NCBI RefSeq assembly: GCF_009296175.1
Contig: NZ_VOSK01000038.1
Span: 1-41,958 of the forward strand
Origin: Microvirga tunisiensis
Lineage (GTDB): Bacteria; Pseudomonadota; Alphaproteobacteria; Rhizobiales; Beijerinckiaceae
Length of the DNA: 41,958 bases
Reading direction: 5' to 3'
This document shows positions 37,542-41,958 of this stretch, piece after piece. The notes beneath the pieces are model-generated. The model was given only the letters and a program-made list of their open reading frames with translations, ran no database searches and was not told the DNA's origin. The position numbers were made by a program, and so were the translations under genes. Numbering within the stretch: position 1 is the stretch's first letter; each line of letters opens with the position of its first letter.

Positions 37542-38383
37542 CAGCCTACTCTCAAAACGGTTTTATGGCGTCAAACGCCTGTTTGCCGTCTTGAAATATG
37601 GCCACGATTCGTTGCAAGGAGCAAGCGATTAAGGGTTAAGAGACTATTAACGCTGTGAAACCAGTGTTGTCACCTGACAACAACCCCTACGGCAATCCGA
37701 TTTGGGATCCCTTCAACCCGTCAAGTTCCTGTCGCGGACCATGCCAAATTCAACACTGCGGCCGACACCTGGAGGGACGGGGACGGGCATAAATGTACTG
37801 CCTTCCTCGTCACCTCACCCACCCCTTTCAACCATCCTGACAAATCTTCTGTCTGATCAGTTGCAACGGGCTGCGATGATCGCACACCGAAATGGAATGC
37901 GTAGATGCACCCCGGACGTTCGGGAAGCTATCCATTCATCTGCACACTCGACGCCGGCACGGGACTGTAGAGCATCAGAAGGGGATCTTGCACTTCTCAA
38001 GAAGAAGTTGTCGGAGGTTCGTTCGCCACAGGTACGGCTTCCGAGCAGCTTCTTTCTCGAACCTGGCAACGCTCGGCTCGCACTCGCCCGGGGTGCCATG
38101 AGGGAAATTGGCGAACCGTGCAGTAGATTCGGCACCCGACAAGGGAGATCCTGGCATTGTACCCGAGGCCCGTCCGGAAGGCCTCCTCCTCACGAGAAAG
38201 GATTTCCTTGTCCACTCGAATGGTCTCCTCGACACAGGGAGAGAGTTCGAGTGGCTTGCCGCACCAAGGCTCGTATCCCGCCAATGTCTCGGCTCGATTC
38301 GGGCCAGGAGGGCTAGGCTGAGCCTTGTCTTGGGGATGCGACGTCCGGCTTGACCGCAGGCCCATGCGGACCACGCCGCGGCC
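37542..38383. other. Region upstream of repA without a supported gene
   Basis: About 840 bp containing the second parS-like site (37666-37681), a short GTTAA/TTAAC inverted repeat near 37635-37651, and the repA promoter zone. A minus-strand frame at 37997-38374 (125 residues, Cys and Glu rich) has no recognised family and no clear ribosome-binding site, so I do not call it. Confidence 0.45.
37666..37681. promoter_or_regulatory. parS-like site 2
   Basis: Second exact copy of GTTGTCACCTGACAAC, in the non-coding DNA about 125 bp before repA. Two identical 16-mers in one operon, one inside repB and one before repA, is a strong sign of partition sites and not chance. Confidence 0.8.
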
Positions 38384-38626
38384 GTGTTCGACGTCCTGTC
38401 GGAGGCGGGCCTCAGGAGCATTCTCGACGACGCGGCCGCACCCTGTCGCGCCGGATCGTCGACGCGGGAGATGGCGATCCCGGTTCTGGCGGTCATCGGC
38501 TGTCGGGATGCCGCGGCGAACGCCGTCTCCCTGAAGTTCAGGGACTGCGACCTCGGGATGGTGCCCTTGGCTGAGGCGGCTGCCGCCATCAGGTCGGCCG
38601 CTTTGGACGGCAGGGGTGGCGTGTGA
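38384..38626 (+). pseudogene. Fragment resembling an aminoacyl-tRNA synthetase anticodon-binding domain
   Basis: The frame, open from a stop at 38351, reads FDVLSEAGLRSILDDAA, then REMAIPVLAVIGCRDAAANAVSLKFRDCDLGMVPLAEAAAAI. This follows the C-terminal anticodon-binding fold of class II synthetases such as ThrRS: an AGLR...D strand, then (K)IPxxLVVGxREAxxxTVSxR, then LGxMPLxEA. The catalytic domain is absent, so this is a stand-alone or truncated piece of about 80 residues. GTG 38384 is the only plausible start, and it has no strong ribosome-binding site. It may be a relic, or a free anticodon-binding-type protein; I judge homology by eye only. Confidence 0.45.
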
Positions 38627-38632
38627 GCGGAG

Positions 38633-38672
38633 GGCCCGGGGTCCGGGAGGGCGCCCTCCCGGACCCCGGGCC
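38633..38672. repeat. 40-bp perfect palindrome between convergent genes
   Basis: Positions 38633-38652 and 38653-38672 are exact reverse complements of each other over 20 bp each with no loop, almost entirely G and C. It starts 7 bp after the synthetase-like fragment and ends 38 bp before the stop of the convergent gene at 38711. It is probably a bidirectional transcription end, although no T-runs flank it, or a cruciform-forming site. Confidence 0.8.
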
Positions 38673-38710
38673 GGACCTCGCCCTTGGACGCGTGCTCGAA
38701 GGATGTGAAT

Positions 38711-39526
38711 TCAGGTCGGATCATCCGCTGGCTGAGAGCCAGGCGGGGAATCGTGCCCCTCCACAAGGCGCTGGCGCTTTCCACGTAGCAACGAAAGGGC
38801 CAGTTCGGCATCTGCGGCGAAGAGACGTCCGAGTTCCGCGCCTGCATCCTTCGGATGCTTGCTGGGTTCGCGCCAGAGCTTCCGCTGCCCTTCCGGCGTT
38901 TCGACGCGATCGGATCGCTCCGTCAGGTAGAGGCCCCGTTGCCGGAACGACTCCAGTGCCGCGCGCAGAGCGGTGCCTTGCGGGAAGAAGTCCACCGCGG
39001 CATCGAGACCTACTTTCGCGGCGTCGGCCCGCTCGCGCTCGAAGAGACCCAATCGAAGCGCGTTGACGGCTTGGCGGTATTCACTGATTGCATCGTGAAG
39101 GGCCATGGTTCGGGAGTAGGAGGCGTCGAATTCCTTTCGTTCCCTGTCCAGGTCGAAGCCGAGTTCCTGCTTCTTCTTGTCCAACTCAGCGGCCAAGACG
39201 TTCTTGTGCGCCTCGAGATCCTTGGACAGGCTGAACTTCTTGTCCTCCAGTTCCTGGAGGATGCGCCCCTTATGGGTCTCAAGGTTCAGATTCGCGCGAC
39301 GTTGCAGCTCGGCCACGACTACTGAAGTGCCGCTCGTGAACAGGCTGGCCACGACGGTCGCCAAGGCCGCCGAAAGCACCTTCAGGAGTTCCGCATGCGT
39401 CTTCAGGAGGTCTGCCGACATAGCGGGCAAGGTCGGGAAGAAATATGGGAGAAGATAAGTCGAGCCAATCCAGGTGGCGACGAAAACGACGACCACGGAC
39501 ACGGCGAAGACTGCGTATCTCCACAT
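38711..39526 (-). CDS. Membrane-anchored coiled-coil protein
   Basis: A 271-residue protein. One N-terminal membrane helix (YAVFAVSVVVVFVATWIG) and a second near residues 50-66 (LKVLSAALATVVASLFTSG) are followed by a long coiled coil: RRANLNLETHKGRILQELEDKKFSLSKDLEAHKNVLAAELDKKKQELGFDLDRERKEFDASY. The C-terminal part is helical and ends in a charged tail. The start ATG 39526 has AGGAG directly adjacent, so translation may rely on coupling to the upstream gene, whose stop is 3 bp away. Similar architecture is seen in membrane sensors and some abortive-infection effectors, but I know no named family. Confidence 0.65.
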   Translation of the reverse strand: MWRYAVFAVSVVVVFVATWIGSTYLLPYFFPTLPAMSADLLKTHAELLKVLSAALATVVASLFTSGTSVVVAELQRRANLNLETHKGRILQELEDKKFSLSKDLEAHKNVLAAELDKKKQELGFDLDRERKEFDASYSRTMALHDAISEYRQAVNALRLGLFERERADAAKVGLDAAVDFFPQGTALRAALESFRQRGLYLTERSDRVETPEGQRKLWREPSKHPKDAGAELGRLFAADAELALSLLRGKRQRLVEGHDSPPGSQPADDPT

Positions 39527-39529
39527 CTC

Positions 39530-39847
39530 CTATACGCATATGCCATTGACGCAAAGGCACAGATCGTTCGCGCAACTGCCGGCGCACAGCATACCGTTCG
39601 GCGGTTTCGGGCACTCCGTTTCGGCGGGATCGTCAGGATCCAGTATGCGGGCGACCCACTTATAGGCGATGCAGAAGGCGCCCCTCCGGATGCACTCCTG
39701 GTAGGTGATGTCGGGCACCACGACCTTCTTGTGCGCCATATAATCTTGGCTGGTAGGGTCCGGGACGGAAAAGATGCCGGTTCCCCTGGTCGTGGACGAC
39801 GCCTCTTTCAGGGCATCGTCGCCCGTTTGGTTGTCACCCGGTTGCAT
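39530..39847 (-). CDS. Cys-rich small protein coupled to the coiled-coil gene
   Basis: A 105-residue protein. ATG 39847 is preceded by GGAGG at ideal spacing. The C-terminal third is full of cysteines (ECIRRGAFCIAYKW, ETECPKPPNGMLCAGSCANDLCLCVNGIC), with eight Cys within about 57 residues, suggesting a metal knot or a disulfide-rich fold. No signal peptide is visible, so metal binding in the cytoplasm is more likely than disulfides. It directly precedes the coiled-coil membrane protein on the same strand. No family recognised. Confidence 0.6.
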   Translation of the reverse strand: MQPGDNQTGDDALKEASSTTRGTGIFSVPDPTSQDYMAHKKVVVPDITYQECIRRGAFCIAYKWVARILDPDDPAETECPKPPNGMLCAGSCANDLCLCVNGICV

Positions 39848-39995
39848 GATGGCCTCCAGTCGGTGCGCCAGGTTACGGCAACCGCAAAGCCGAGGTTGAG
39901 CGGAGCCACATTCGACGCACGAAGCCAAATGCTCGGCAAAGGAAAATCCGGCTTAGCCCACGCCGACCCGGTGGGAGGCCGACTTCCCCCAAGTT

Positions 39996-40688
39996 CTATG
40001 AGGTCCTTCCAGGCTCCGTCTTCTCAAGGACTCGCATCACCTGAGTAGGGGTCCAATCCTTGCCCCGGGACGTCTTGATGTGCCTCCCATTCAAGGCGGC
40101 CGCAATCTGCTGGAGGGATGTAGCGCCGCTCGCTCGGATATCGGCAACGATGGGTCCGATGTCTGCCGCTCGCCTCTTGGCCTTGGTCGACCGCACGAGT
40201 GCACTGGCCGCAGCTCCCTTCTTGGCCACCAGGTGGATTTTACCTCTGTTCCCTCCGAGCTTCTTCCCGCGAGCCTTGGCAGCGGCGAGGGCGTCTTTGG
40301 TTCTCCTGGAAATCATCTCACGCTCATGCTCGGCGACGGCTGCCAAGATGTGCACCGTCAGGCGGTTGGCCTGGGGGAAGTCCACGGCCGTGAACTCCAC
40401 ACCGGACTCCATCAAGCCACTGATGAAAGCCACGTTGCGGGCGAGGCGATCCAACTTGGCGATGATGAGGATGGCGCCATGAAGTCGGCAGAGCCGGAGG
40501 GCTTCGGCGAGGCGAGGGCGGTCGTTCCTCTTGCCACTCTCAACTTCCACCACCTCATCCATGAGATGCCAGTCCCCGCCACGCATGTAAGTCCGGACAG
40601 CCTCCTGCTGCGCCTCGAGGCCCAAGCCAGACCTTCCCTGCTTCTCGGTGCTGACGCGGTAATAGGCGACGAATTTGCGTTGAGACAT
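39996..40688 (-). CDS. Serine recombinase / resolvase
   Basis: A 230-residue serine recombinase. The catalytic Ser13 is in AYYRVSTEKQGRSGLGLEAQQ, and the conserved LDRLARN and the Arg-rich segment EHEREMISRRTKDALAAAKARG of the E-helix are present. A C-terminal HTH-like part (SLQQIAAALNGRHIKTSRGKDWTPTQVMRVLEK) binds DNA. The start ATG 40688 follows GAGGGGT. The size matches a resolvase or invertase, not a large integrase. It may resolve plasmid multimers or belong to a transposon, but I find no transposase or res site with confidence nearby. Confidence 0.88.
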   Translation of the reverse strand: MSQRKFVAYYRVSTEKQGRSGLGLEAQQEAVRTYMRGGDWHLMDEVVEVESGKRNDRPRLAEALRLCRLHGAILIIAKLDRLARNVAFISGLMESGVEFTAVDFPQANRLTVHILAAVAEHEREMISRRTKDALAAAKARGKKLGGNRGKIHLVAKKGAAASALVRSTKAKRRAADIGPIVADIRASGATSLQQIAAALNGRHIKTSRGKDWTPTQVMRVLEKTEPGRTS

Positions 40689-41958
40689 GGAGACCCCTCG
40701 GCCGCGAGACGCCCGAGAAGGCTCCGACCTGCTACTGCATAACACCAATCGCCGGGAATGACAGAAGCCACGACGAGCGTAGTGGCAAATGTAACGTGTC
40801 CCTGGATGCCGTCAAGCTTGAACCCGAGGTGCCGTCCCGGACGCATTCAGCCTCGCCCTTCGAAGTTTATGGACAGAACTCGTGGGGATCTGCGATGATA
40901 GCCTCATGTCGAACCTAGTTTACACGTTCCCCCACAGCGCCCATTCCCGTGTCGTCAATGACTTCGTCTCCGCTCTCTCAGCCTAGAGGCGTGAGTTCAT
41001 CCCAAGGTTATTCCCAACGGCAGGACAACGACGGTTGAAGTCATCTCTCGAGCCCAGACGAGCCTTCCGAACCTCGGGTTCTTCATCAAACTGCTTACGG
41101 ATTGGTAATCAGCCGCCCGTAAGCTCCCATGCCATGATGACCCGATCTTCAAATTGGAATCCCGTGGCATGAATCCTTCCAGAGCAGGCGGAGCTACCCG
41201 CCTATAGGCTGACCGTAGCCAGCGCCCTATTCCCTTCGGTTCTCGGGAGCGCTGCCTGCCCTTTCAGTCAGTTGGTCGCCTTGCCATCGCCGTTCCACTC
41301 GCACCGAACCGTGTCAGAATCCCCGGGGCGAGAGGGGTAGACGTACACGGCCGCCTTCGGTCGGCGCTCGCTGACCTGGAGAATGCACACGGGCAGGCGG
41401 CGGCGCCCGCTCCGTGAGCGGTGTCGGAATGCCTGTTCACGAGGCTCGCTGCCCAAAGCGAACCTCCCCCGGGGATTGAATTCGAATTGACTGCGGTAGC
41501 GACAACGGGCCTAGGGACCAGGACGTTTCTTCCCGTCACCTCCCACCCGGCGGGGCTGGCATGATCGGGCCCGTCCTCGGGCCCGCGGCGACGTCGCGTC
41601 GACCCCTGACCTGTCCGCTCTCCGCTCACGGGGCAGGTGCGGGATACAGGCCGACCATCCGTCGTCCGGCGACCATTCGCCCGGGGACGGCTGTCCCAAG
41701 GGGCGGCAGGCAGGATGAACCCGCGCAGCCGCCCGACCACGTCGGCGAGGAGGAGATCGCGGAGGAGCAGATCTTGCGCCGATGCCATTCATGGAGGAAT
41801 GCGGATCCGACCTCAGGACGGCGTAGTACTACTAGATCCTTAGCACAGTGATTTTGACGGTTTGACACCGCCAAGCTCGTGCTGCGGACTTCGCATCTGG
41901 TACCGAGGCCCCGTCCAATGGGGATCAATCCACTTGCAGATCCCGCACCGCTTCGAAG
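40689..41958. other. Right-end region without a supported gene
   Basis: About 1270 bp with no convincing gene. Long open frames are present on the minus strand (such as 41264-41788), but they are arginine/proline-rich shadow-type sequences. A 62-residue minus-strand frame at 41268-41456 ending VYPSRPGDSDTVRCEWNGDGKATN has better composition, yet no ribosome-binding site that I trust. An 11-base match to the two-block repeat (AGTTCTGTCCA on the minus strand) lies near 40869-40879. I see no res sites, tRNA or repeats that I can defend. Confidence 0.4.

Noticed and set aside
37997..38374. Minus-strand 125-residue frame before repA
   Set aside because: No ribosome-binding site, no recognised domain, and uneven composition; not enough to call a gene.
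41264..41788. Minus-strand 174-residue frame near the right end
   Set aside because: Low-complexity Arg/Pro composition with no start signal; likely a GC-rich artefact.
1..41958. CRISPR array or tRNA/rRNA genes
   Set aside because: I saw no regularly spaced repeats and no recognisable cloverleaf or rRNA stretches anywhere in the window.

Overview
The window looks like part of a large plasmid of a GC-rich alphaproteobacterium, most likely Rhizobiales and probably Methylobacterium or a close relative. The grounds are the complete repABC replication and partition operon (33908-37541, minus strand) with a repB-repC antisense RNA and two parS-like sites, strong GC bias at third codon positions, and several small protein families that I associate with Methylobacteriaceae. 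The genus call is inference; no rRNA, tRNA or housekeeping marker is present.

Region 1 (1-14970) is a metal and redox stress island. It opens with the tail of an IS5-like transposase. Next come a cytochrome b561, a PepSY protein with a cytochrome b partner, a PepSY / response regulator / histidine kinase operon, another PepSY protein, a periplasmic protein of unknown role, a broken ArsR/BigR regulator, and a YeeE/YedE sulfur-transport pair. After that are a broken DUF411 metal-binding gene, two methyltransferases, a Met-rich EF-hand protein, and a minus-strand block of copA, cueR, an adenylate cyclase, a Vgb-like propeller and a cytochrome c. A textbook CueR promoter lies before copA. CTGACA direct repeats lie before the PepSY genes and may be the binding sites of the response regulator.

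Region 2 (15070-28470) is accessory plasmid DNA. It holds a solitary DNA cytosine-5 methyltransferase with a palindrome just before its start, a HEPN-like protein and a zinc-ribbon protein, a probable DUF2384-type antitoxin, two DUF6634-like paralogues (one frameshifted), a HIRAN-domain protein, a tandem pair of duplicated small genes, an AbiEii-like nucleotidyltransferase followed by a frameshifted coupled gene, and a second, primase-like replication initiator.

Region 3 (28470-33840) is the best candidate for a new system. It has four plus-strand genes: a winged-helix-like middle component, an SMC/Rad50-like ATPase with a four-cysteine metal site at the coiled-coil tip, a large helical protein ending in a PD-(D/E)XK nuclease motif, and a fourth helical protein. 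The layout recalls ABC-three-component and Lamassu-type conflict systems, and it sits directly beside repC. Defence against phage or foreign plasmids, or surveillance of the plasmid itself, is inferred and not shown.

Region 4 (33900-41958) holds repABC, a stray aminoacyl-tRNA-synthetase-like anticodon-binding fragment, a 40-bp perfect palindrome, a coiled-coil membrane protein with a Cys-rich partner, a serine recombinase, and about 1.2 kb with no convincing gene. At least five genes in the window carry single-base-type frameshifts, which points to decay of plasmid cargo or to indel errors in the assembly.
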